A stretch of DNA of 64,000 nt from Clusia tigrina. Its lineage: Eukaryota > Arthropoda > Insecta > Diptera > Clusiidae. This document shows, in pieces, positions 54,978 through 64,000 of this stretch. Made by a program: the position numbers and the translations under genes. Within the stretch, counting starts at the first letter, position 1. Every line of letters starts with the position of its first letter. Under the pieces are notes generated by a model that did no database searches, was not told the DNA's origin, and saw nothing but the letters and a program-made list of their open reading frames with translations. The stretch is taken from NCBI GenBank assembly GCA_920105625.2, contig OV050030.1, positions 169,381,315 to 169,445,314 of the forward strand, in the 5' to 3' direction.

Positions 54978-55692
54978 TGTAGGGTATGTTGAACGCTAGC
55001 CTCGTAGGATCGTCATGTATGGTGTAATGCGTACGTTGGTCACCTAAGATCGGCATTCAATTCAATTGCAAATTCTATACAATTTATAGATGCAAAAGTG
55101 CACTATAAAGAAGAAATGCCTGACACGAAGCGGAAAGACGCCCTCAATAAAGGTTTTGACAGGCAGAGTGTGCCGTTGGCCAAGCTATTGTTTGTGCTGT
55201 TCTAGGTCTTTCCTGACTTAGAGCACGAGAGATAAAAGAATAAACTAATGTGAGTAACAGTTTCAGTTGTCTTCAGATTAACTGTGGTTTATTTGGTGGC
55301 TCACTGGCTCTTTTATATTATTGAATTCTTATTGTTCTCTTAGTCTAACTAACATAAAATATATCTATCTTATTTCTACTAGTTACAAATCATATGCCCG
55401 AAATTAGTCTCAAGTATCGGATCACCGATATTATTTATTGACGAATCATCGTCTTTGTTTATATTAATAATTTTGAGTGCAAGTTCAGGGCTAAAGTCAC
55501 TGCACTGTACAATATGCATACGCTGCTGCAATATAGGCAGCGTGTGTTATTGCACCACCAAAATGCTAGTCTAGCGGATTTGGGTATTGAGTGCAATTGC
55601 GCACGTTGCGCTATTGTCAATTTGCTTGCATATGCGACTTGTTGCTGTGCTTATGACGATGTGTGGTCGTCAGTGTACACTTGTGTGGTACA
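54978..55692 (-). repeat. Probable solo LTR in the Pao integrase (copy B)
   Basis: About 715 bp with TGTACC...CCTACA ends on the minus strand divides Pao integrase between YEELSTALVEI and NSRPI. On the minus strand there is a TATAAAAG box (55310-55317). No clean TSD could be read and the orientation is uncertain. Short frames inside are not genes I recognise. Confidence 0.45.
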
Positions 55693-56835
55693 CTATAATG
55701 GCTACAATCTCCACAAGCGCCGTTGAAAGCTCTTCGTAAGTAAGTTTGGCACCGGACAAAAATGCGATACAAATGGCCTTTTGCCCTTTTGACTGCGGCC
55801 TCTCAAATGCCGCTAAAGTGTGGAGCCCTGGGAGGAATAAAACTGGGACTCTTTCGCATGTGGAGTGAATCGGAATAGCCGGTTTACGATGCGCAGAAGT
55901 CTTATGTAGCAACTTGTACGTTCAAAAAGATCTAGAATGGCATTTTTTTCGACAGCGCATTTGAAAGTTGTTCTTTTTATTGTGCAATTTGCCTCTTCGC
56001 TATTAACATCATTTATTGTTGTACGTCACCACTTTTCTCGATTTTGTTGTAGAAAAGCTGGACAAGTACACCCGATGGAGTCTACCAGTTCAGCCATCGA
56101 CGTGCCGCGAGTGATGATATCGGCAGGGTTGCTGGTAGTTGGAACGTGTCGCCAGTTGCAATTAGTGGAGGATTCCTGCGTGAAAGCAGATGCGCGCTGG
56201 CGACTCCAATTTTGGTTGCGTCCTCTTTTTGACTGGTTCAACTCGACACTTTGCTGTGAATAGATTAACAGAAATGTTTCCATTATTATCGCTCACTCGA
56301 ACATATACGCAACAACCATATGCGCGTATTGATGTGTCGCTAAAACCATACAGCTGAATACTAGTAAACGGTGCGACTAAAACGTAGCGGGGTAATTTTA
56401 TCATAAGCAGATTTTTTAGATCATTTCTGAAATTTTTAAAATCATCTTTTGGTATTTTCGGAAGCTCTGCAACCCAATTGATTTTCATTATCCATAAGTT
56501 TTGCAATAAGACTCTTGGTTGTATTATAAGACGTGCCAGTAACCCCATAGGATCGAAAATTGAAGACGAAAGTGACAAAATTGAACGTTTTGTATACGTC
56601 GTGTATTGTTTTTTGGGCTGAAACGAAAATAATAACAAATCCTGCTGTGGGTCCCATGAAATGCCGAGTGCATTTGAAACAAGAGGCTCATTGATATTCA
56701 TATTGATGAGTTCTATCGATTTGTTTTGAAATTGCGGGTGATTCGATTTAATTTTGGCCAATTCAAACCCGCCTTTTTGCAATAATTGAGTAATTTCTTT
56801 ATTGATGATTATGAGCTGTTCGATATCGTGAGCGC
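55693..56835 (-). pseudogene. BEL/Pao RT thumb, RNase H, connection and integrase fragment (copy B)
   Basis: The minus frame 56881-56162 runs through GFELAKIKSNHPQF, LGISWDPQQDLLLF, FDPMGLLARLIIQPRVL, YGFSDTSIRAYGCC and QPKLES. NWRHVPTTSNPADIITRG (56283-56026) and a fragment with LTYEELSTALVEI (55912-55700) follow. The zinc finger and DDE core of the integrase are deleted near 55840. RT and RNase H are better preserved than in copy A. Confidence 0.85.
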
Positions 56836-56841
56836 CTGTGT

Positions 56842-57004
56842 TGTGAGTTAGAATCAAGCTACCTACGCGTAGTTGACTCACAGCACCGGTTCCTAACCGA
56901 TACTACACATTTGGTGTGGTTATCTTTGCGCAATTAAATTCATTAAGAGAGCATATATTTTTAGGGTGCATATATTGTAAATGAATGGTATTTATGTATT
57001 AATT
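56842..57004 (+). repeat. LTR-X 5' LTR fragment (copy B)
   Basis: Same fragment and same LINE junction as 24763-24925, with CTGT at 56836-56839 on its left. Confidence 0.75.
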
Positions 57005-59219
57005 ATTTTTTTTCTCATTTATTATGTATTGTTTCTTAAATATAAATTGGACTAACAATAAGTAATCAAATCTTAGCTCTAAAACTGTTTATTATTAAGT
57101 CCAGCCTACGCTAGACGAAAAAATATAGTTTCTACGATTGCTTCTGTGAATGTCTTTCACGTCTCGCCTAATCGGCTGAGAGCAAGGGTGTCTCTCCTTC
57201 TCAGCCGAGTGTGACCTCTATAATTTAGAATATTGGGGGCCAGTGGATTTGGGTGGAACTCAAGCTTCTTAATATACGTTGTCACATGTTTTGAAAACAC
57301 ATTTTTTACCATCGGGACGTTTAGATCTTTGTGAATGTACGAATTTTTGACATACCACAGAGCGGCTGTAATTATTCAGAGGATTTTATTTTGTCGAATT
57401 TGAATTTTCTCTATATTTGACGCTGAGGCAGTACCCCATAGCTGAATCCCGTAGCACCATAATTGTTTTAGAATGGAGTCATTTAATAGAAGTTTATTGT
57501 CTAGGCTTAATGTAGAATTTTTTCCCAATAAGCCAGTTAATTTGAACTGTTTTTAGTTTCATTTGGATCAACTTTGCTTCTATGTGGGTTTTCCATGTTA
57601 AATGACGATCAAGATGAATACCGAGGTATTTATCCTCGCTGTGTTGCGGTATAGTCTGGGTGTTGATATGGATAGGCGGGCATGTTTCCCTGCGCAATGT
57701 AAATGTAATATGTACACATTCTTGTTCGTTCACCTTTATCCTCCATTGTTGTAGCCATTTTTCCAACTGAGATATATTCCTGCAATTTGTGGCATGCTTC
57801 TTGAGGGTTTTCGTGGACGCTTAGGAAAGCTGTATCATCAGCGAATGTTGATACGTGGATATTATTGCTTATTGGCATATCAGAGGCGTATGTCAAATAT
57901 AAGATAGGACCCAAGATGCTGCCTTGGGGAACTCCGGCTTGAATCGGTTGAGGTGTGCTCAGAAAATTACCTATCTTTGATGATAAATTTTCGTCCAGTT
58001 AAATAGTCTTTAAATAGCTTATGAGTGTTTGCGGGTAAGTTTTGCTTTCATTTCAAAATTAAACCTTCATGCCATACTTTATTAAAAGCCTGGGAAACGT
58101 CAATGAAGGGGGCAGAACAATATTTCTTTTCTTCGAACGTTTTTCTAACTATGTTTACAAGTCTATGTGTTTGTTCAATAGTGCTATGTTTTCTACTGAA
58201 TCCAAATTGATTATCTGGAATGCATCCATTCTCATTTAGTATGGGGTCAGCTTGCTCATAAGTAGTTTTTCAAATAGTTTTGACATGTTAGATAATAGGC
58301 TAATAGGTCTATTAGATTCTGCTTTCGTATGGTCTGTTCCGGGCTTAGGTATCATGGTAATCAACGAAACCTTCTATTCAGTAGGATACGGTTGGAGGCG
58401 TAAAATAGCGTTAAAAATGAAAATAATTATTTTTCTTACTATACGGGGCAGTTCTAAAAGCATCTTATTACTGATTTTGTCATTACCTTGGGCTTTCCTC
58501 GGGATTAAGCCAGCAATAGCGGTTTCAATATCTGGAATATTAAATCTCAGAGGAATCGCTGCTTCCGCGACCACTGTTGGCAGCTCAAGTATATCAGCAG
58601 ATATGTTTGGAGTGAAAACGGGTTTCAAATGGTTTACAAAAAGATTCCCCTTTTCAGTATCAGTTCTTCCCCAAGCTCCGCCCAAATTTCGTAGGGGAGT
58701 CTTACATATCTCACGTTTTTTAAGTCCTCTGTTTGTTCGCCATAGCGAATAATCTGTTTGTGGCGTTGCATCGAGATCTTGGAGAAATTTCTGCAGAGAT
58801 GCTGATTTTTTATATTCTAATAATTTCCTAAGTTGTTTGCTACATTCTTTGAGCCTAATTTTTAACTGCGGGCATCTGTATCGTTGCACACTTCTTCGAA
58901 CTCTCCTTTTTTCTGACAATAGCCATTCTACATTTACAGAGTGGATTCTATGGTATCTGACCTGCCGATTGGTAGAAGTAGCATGTTCAACAGCTTGATT
59001 GAAGATTTCATCTAGGTTTCTAATAGAGCCATCTATGTCTGCTAGCGTTCTTAATAGCATGCTATCCGAGCAATGGGTACTGAGGTATTTCTTGTATTTC
59101 AACCAGTTAACATGTGTAGCTGACCCTTCGGTGTGATTAGCCGTGATCCCCAGAAAGTATGCTTAGCGTTGTAACCACCAGCTGCCAGAAAGCATGGTTC
59201 TATTGATTTATAAAATTTA

Positions 59220-59221
<2 letters not shown>
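57005..59221 (-). mobile_element. Jockey-clade LINE, 5'-truncated (copy B)
   Basis: Longer and better preserved than in copy A. A 242-residue frame (59102-58374) joins NWLKYKKYLST, EKRRVRRSVQRYRCPQLKIR, TDYSLWRTNRGLKKRE, EKGNLFVNHLKPVF and PRKAQGNDKISNKM. RT FADDTAFLS is at about 57850 and DKYLGIHLDRHLTWKTHIEA at 57640. Endonuclease HTFWGSRLI is at about 59140. It ends at the same base as copy A (TTACTGTA). Confidence 0.88.

Positions 59222-59293
<72 letters not shown>
59222..59293. repeat. (TA)n microsatellite at the duplication end
   Basis: About 36 TA units stand directly at the point where copy B stops matching copy A. Confidence 0.95.
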
Positions 59294-59296
<3 letters not shown>

Positions 59297-59439
59297 GTGG
59301 GAGAGGGGTGAAACTCGATGGGAGGTCGCATGTAGTGGGCCGAGATTTCAGAAAAATAAAAAAGAATAAGTACAGAATTGCACAAGAAAGGAATAGAAAA
59401 CATACAAAATATAAAATAAAAAAGTACAAGGCACGGTTT
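59294..59439. other. Unassigned sequence
   Basis: A-rich, no recognised coding content. It may be the 3' untranslated part of the Pao remnant that follows. Confidence 0.4.
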
Positions 59440-61960
59440 AATCTGCCGGTTGGATCACCACCTTCGTAATATGTCGGGCTAGCATTCCACGTGCGGTCCG
59501 CACATCCACAACACGCACTTTTGCATCAGGACCCGGGTGCATATCGGTGACCCTGCCCAGCCGGCATTCTTGACTAATTCTTGACTAACTCACTCACTTT
59601 GACATTCACTTGAACCGTCCGCCTATTACGCCTCCGTTGATACTCGAGAAGATATTCGTTGGTGCCAACAGTGGCCCACCCACCAAGAAATGACCAGGCG
59701 TCAGCGCTTGCAGATCCGTGGGGTCCCCAGACAGAACGCTAATAGGCCTGGAATTAATACACGCCTCGATGCGTTCTAAGAGAGTCACAAATTCTTAAAG
59801 CGTGTACTTAAGTTCTCCCTCCATGTGCTTGAAATGGTGTTTGAAATTCTTGAACGCTGCTCCCCAAAGACCCCCCATATGTGGAGCGTAGGGGATTAAA
59901 ATCCTACTCGATCTGACTATGAAAATGGCCCAGCAATGTTCGGTCACGGATTTCGCGCATCACCCGCAGGAAATCAAGCCTCAACGACTTTTCGGCGCCC
60001 ACAAAGGTCCGGCCCTTATCAGAGTACATTTTTAAAGGACATCCTCGGCGGGCGATTATTCGAGACAAAGCCGCAAAGAATGCAGGAGTACTCAGATCGG
60101 TAGCCACCTCAAGCTGAACTGCTCTCGTAGCGAAGCAGACAAAGATGCAGATGTACCCTTTCGAAACGTGGTATACCCGCCCCTTATAGTGGTTGATGCC
60201 GAACGGCCCCGCGAAATCAATTCCAGTATGGGCAAAAGGACGTGAACACCCCTTACTTTCAACCGGAATAGCTGCCATAAGCTGCTGTTGTCGACGGTTC
60301 TTCCACAGAATAAACTGGAGAATTGTGCTTTTAATGAGTGTTTTCGCTTTCGGAATCTAATATTGGGTCCAGATTAGCCGCAGCATTAGTTGACTCCCCC
60401 GTGTAGGGACACCTGATGGATGAATTTCACCATTAGACGAGTAAATTGGGCGCAGTAGGGCAGAAAGATATCGTCTCCCGTGTCGCAAGTGCGCGATATT
60501 CCGTTGGGAAATAAATTTGCGGCGCGAGCACAATAAGGCAAGTGGTCGTTACAGCGATTTCTCCCCGAGTATGCGGGAACCCCCAGTCATGAGTCATATC
60601 CCGATGTGGGGCATAAAGCGTCGAAACTAAACACAAGAAGGGCCGCAGAAAATGAGGAGTAGCACAACATTGGGTCGTCCGCAGAGGCCATATACACCAT
60701 ATGACAATCTGCAGGCCGTTGCTCTTCATCGGTTGCTAACAATCGTTCCATCGTTCCCGCTCCTGCTGCAGCCAGGCCGGCCCTTCCCACCAGAGCTTGT
60801 TGTGGACTAGTGCATCAGTTGACACACCACGACTAGCTAAATCTGCTGGGTTATCTTTTGAGCGGACATGACGCCAGTTGTTCACCCCCACCTTGCTGGT
60901 AATGGCAGTGACTCTGTTCGTCACGAAGGCTTTCCACACGTAGGGTGGCTTTCGCAGCCATGCTAACTCAATCGTAGAGTCGGACCAACAAAATAAGTTG
61001 TCATCTGAAATATTCAATAGAGGTTTAAGAGGGAAAATCAATTCTGCTAAAAGTGTCGTTCCATATAGTACTAAACGTGGTGGTTGGGGCCACCCGTGAT
61101 TTTGCCACTAGCAAATGGGTAGATATAGAATTTTCACCTTTACACCGAACTCAATATCTTGATCAAGTGCAGATCGTACCCAGCAAGGCACCGTAATTGG
61201 GAGATTACTTGATATTGCGATAAAAAGTGTGCCCACCTTGTTAAAGTGGTAGGAGTGGATGGCGCGTCCCAACCTATTTCATCCAACTGATGACAATAGG
61301 AGCCAACTATCCCGCTGGGTCAAACAGCTGTGCATTGACCGACAGGACCTTACGTTTGGTGTATACGGCAACGAGTAACAAAGCTGCCACGTGGAAATAA
61401 AACAAATCCCCCGCGCATTCCATCGAATCCCCAATGTGCGAGTGGTGCTGGCCTCCTCGAAGTGGCGAAAATCTTCCCTAAGCAGATGCCCTGGAGGCTA
61501 ACCGGCAAAAATTTCTATAGAATTTGCCGTGTATTTTCCAAGCTCTAAATGAGATCTTCTCTAGTGCGGATGGCAGTAGCAATATCTTGTGTACCCACTG
61601 GAGCGTCATCCACGTACATCGAGCCACGCAACATCTGAAAAGCCACTCGAAGTTTGGTGGTTGTACTCTCTGGCTTAATTACTGGATGATGCGTCAAATA
61701 ATAAGGAGGCACGGGAGTTTCTGACGGTGGTGGAACCTTGTACATGTGATTTAACGTCACTAATTCGAGTACTCCCGCGTCGTAGTATTGCTTATCGGCC
61801 GGGCTCTTTACTAGCCGGGATTCACTGCGCTCAAATTGTAGAAGGACAATATAGCGCGACAATCCTAGAGACTTCTTCGGAACAAACCCTCATTTGAACT
61901 GAAGCTTCACACGCTGTATATCCGTTCGTCGGGTGTACTGCTTATTCAGCGTGCAAGAGC
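59440..61960 (-). pseudogene. Second BEL/Pao pol remnant, a different family
   Basis: Minus-strand pol in many frames, more GC-rich than the main Pao. It runs from RT start (about 61960-61545: YDAGVLELVTLNHMYKVPPP and an RT in which a deletion joins TKLRVAFQ to a MYVDD motif) to the RNase H-integrase connection (61041-60736: CWSDSTIELAWLRKPPYVWK, NWRHVRSKDNPADLASRG). Then come the integrase core (60278-59904: HTGIDFAGPFG, YSDKGRTFVGAE) and C terminus (59788-59450: EACINSRPISVL, LQALTPGHFLVGG, LGRVTDMHPGPDAKVRVVDV). It is not detectably part of the duplication. Confidence 0.82.
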
Positions 61961-62078
61961 GGGCATCGGTAAAGGGAATTGCTGATTGGACTTTTGCGTT
62001 GGAGCAGGTACAAAAATCCTCCGGCCTGTTGAACAAATTCTCAACTTCGAAATAAATGCTGTTTGCGCGAACCCGTAC

Positions 62079-63354
62079 TCAAAAATCTGGAGCTCGTCGA
62101 CTCTCTTGTTTCGAATATCGGTGGTAAGAGATCCAGATAAGACAGATGGTGAGGAGCAAACTGATATATCCGATGCTGAACTGATGGACTTCTCGGCTCT
62201 TAAGCGGTAGATCCATTTGCTCATTGTTTTGCAATTGTTGCCCATGTTCATGTAGTACTTGAATATCGTCAGTCAGGTTGAACTGTTGTTCTAATGAAAG
62301 TGTTGCAGCCGTCATATAATCTGCGATCAACTCAGTTAGATTCACTTTCGATATGATGGCTGGTGACCTTTGAAACATTTGTCCGATGTGCCATTATGGT
62401 TGTATACTCATCTCTTATGGTGCATCCTTGTCTCAAGGCTAAGGTTCCTATTCCCTCCAGTAATTCTGTAAGGATGTCTGAACCGCAGATGACGCTGATT
62501 GTACGAGCTGGCTGTGCGATGTAGATCCATGAGTTTTCTTGAAGTAATGGAATCCATTGAGGTGAGTCGTGTGTGCGATGAAACTTGCAGCTTTTTGGGT
62601 TTGGAGTTTGACATAATATTTCCATCTCACATAGTCGATTGGTGGATGTAATGCGATGTGTTGGATGCAATTGCTGCTTACATGAATATTAGAATTGAAT
62701 GCAGTGCATACTGACAATTATCCTGCTGATAATGAATAATATTTGTCTCGATGTAGAATAGTGACTATATACTCGATTGTCCCTTCCAAGATGAAAATTC
62801 CAGTGCCTTCCAAAATAGGTAGTCGAGTCACGTGTAACAATTCGAATGGTTCTTGATTAGTCAATGGTAACTTAAGACGCACAATCATCTCAGTTGACGT
62901 GATACGTGCTTCCACAGAGATGAGTTTAAGGATTTCAATGGTATTCTTGCTGGGAACTTGTAACGTTGGTGGGAGATGGTCTTTGATTGCTCCCAGTTGT
63001 TGTTGCAGCTGAGACTGATACAGCAGAAGGAGATTGAGCTGTCCATGATGTGTGTCCATAAGTACATCTAAAAAGAGCTTTTGACGTCGTTGGTAGTCCT
63101 GGATAGCCATAAGTACTCGACCGGACATCGCATTATACATTTCGGCTATTGCATGTTGGGATTCTGACTTTGTGAAGTTGTCCTGCTGGCTATAGAAATA
63201 TTTTATTTGCTTGTGTAGTTGTTGAATTTGATCGTCAGATTTCTTTAAAATATTGTTAGTGGAGTCAATTACCGATGTTTGGTTTCGAAATAAGTGCAGC
63301 AGATGTTCTTCGTTGCGGGATATGCCGTTTATCGTTGCAAACATTTCTTTAGCA
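62079..63354 (-). pseudogene. Decayed envelope-type glycoprotein gene (errantivirus/baculovirus F-like)
   Basis: Three overlapping minus frames fit one envelope gene. 63354-62718 is the N-terminal side with RNQTSVIDSTNNILKKS and a helix-rich region. 62670-62332 is Cys-rich (CQTPNPKSC, PLLQENSWIYIAQPA, IGTLALRQGC). 62378-62079 ends with a membrane span (FSIGYISLLLTICLIWI) and a basic tail. Such glycoproteins mediate membrane fusion in insect errantiviruses. Frame changes near 62700 and 62370 break it, and a LINE is inserted near its N terminus at about 63355. The owner element is not visible in the window. Confidence 0.6.
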
Positions 63355-64000
63355 TAATAATAATAATAATAATTTAGCTTTAGTAGTTTGCCCAATGGCC
63401 GACACTGCGACCTAAAAGATATTTTGTGTCATACTACATTTGTCATCTATGATCCATGTGATCACAATTGTCCGATCTACTATGCCCTATAGGTTTAGTA
63501 CCGGCGTTTCTTTTATAATGTCATAGCATTTCGTCCATTTGGTGATCTCAAATCGTTACAATAATTTATCAGGTTCTTTTCTACCCAGATGTTCCTTCTC
63601 TAGAGAAATGAACTAGCTGAAAGTCATGTTCTTTCATTATCTTTTGCGCTTTATGGATGAATTTGAGAATGTCCATAACCGGAGCATTCTTTAATTCCTC
63701 CAGAGCCAACTGGTCGCGGTGGAATATATTCATTCTGGTTCTTGCCAACGCAATGCAGTCGCACAGTATGAGTTCCGTGGTTTCATCTTCTTCTAGACAG
63801 AGCCGGCACTACGTATCATCAAGAATGTGGATTCTAGTCAGGTGATATTTCAGGTAATAATGACCTGATAGAAAACCTACTGTTTTTCCTATGTCTGCTT
63901 TGCATATATTGCGCAATTCTTTATTGTAGGTGAATGGCCTTACCAGTCTTTTGGCTTGGCGAAGCCCCTCTACCCTTTCCCAGTGTGACAGTCTGAGACT
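63355..64000 (-). mobile_element. 3' end of a LINE with (TAA)n tail, inserted in the envelope remnant
   Basis: The minus-strand 3' end has a tail of TAA/ATT repeats at 63356-63373, an untranslated region to about 63580 and a coding end at 63581-64000. It continues beyond the window. Confidence 0.75.
63581..64000 (-). pseudogene. LINE ORF2 C terminus with Cys/His finger (LOA/R1/I-like), partial
   Basis: The minus frame from the window edge reads SHWERVEGLRQAKRLVRPF, then IGKTVGFLSGHYYLKYHL, then CRLCLEEDETTELILCDC, and ends at the stop 63581-63583. GHYYLKYHL plus the CX2C..C finger is the conserved C-terminal signature of RNase H-bearing LINE groups. One in-frame TAG just before CRLC (about 63810) breaks it. 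The clade cannot be fixed from this piece alone. Confidence 0.75.

Larger units (their letters stand above)
36225..59221. repeat. Copy B of the large segmental duplication
   Basis: This is the second copy of the nest in 1-27012. It carries the same Pao, gypsy, I-LINE, LTR-X and Jockey insertions at the same internal sites, so the insertions predate the duplication. Copy B has one gypsy unit where A has two, and it has an additional Pao gag segment at 52224-53975. It ends at 59221, where a (TA)n tract takes the place of the sequence that follows in A. Confidence 0.9.

Overview
This window is a pile of nested transposable elements from an insect genome, most likely a dipteran. The pointers are the mix of BEL/Pao, Ty3/gypsy, I-clade and Jockey-clade elements, the AT-rich unique DNA, and long (TA)n tracts. 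I see no convincing host gene, tRNA, rRNA or CRISPR array. Most coding sequence belongs to LTR retrotransposons and LINEs, much of it frameshifted, truncated or interrupted.

The backbone is a minus-strand BEL/Pao element that received successive insertions. The Pao gag is split by a Ty3/gypsy LTR array (1957-14356). The Pao leader is split by an I-clade LINE (15453-20765) with an 11-bp target duplication. The Pao reverse transcriptase is split just after its YVDD motif by a plus-strand LTR element, here called LTR-X (24763-36444). LTR-X itself carries a minus-strand Jockey LINE, a decayed gag joined directly to an integrase tail, and a plus-strand Jockey LINE. The whole nest is duplicated head to tail: 1-27012 corresponds to 36225-59221, with different indels in the two copies. 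In copy A the gypsy unit is present twice in an LTR-sharing tandem array; in copy B it is present once. At the right end lie a second, unrelated Pao pol remnant (59440-61960), a decayed retroviral-type envelope gene (about 62079-63354), and the 3' end of another LINE (63355-64000).

The most interesting system is the Ty3/gypsy element (three units: 1957-7454, 7455-12960, 38180-43675). Downstream of protease, reverse transcriptase, RNase H and integrase, where errantiviruses carry env, it has a separate gene for a Ulp1/SENP-type (peptidase C48) SUMO protease. The His/Asp/Gln/Cys catalytic set is intact, and a SUMO-interacting-like motif lies at the N terminus. The gene has a TATA box just upstream and an in-frame extension past a single TAG that ends at the 3' LTR boundary. 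Since SUMO conjugation is needed for piRNA-guided silencing in flies, a transposon-encoded deSUMOylase is a plausible anti-silencing factor; that role is inference. The same element's LTR holds four tandem 67-bp repeats. Each forms a hairpin with an identical 19-nt loop and stems that vary in compensatory fashion, which points to a conserved RNA structure in the transcript.

All three gypsy units share lesions: loss of the primer-binding site and most of gag, loss of the integrase HH zinc ligands with a frameshift, and a stop near the integrase end. They are best explained as DNA-level copies of one defective insertion, not as separate transpositions.
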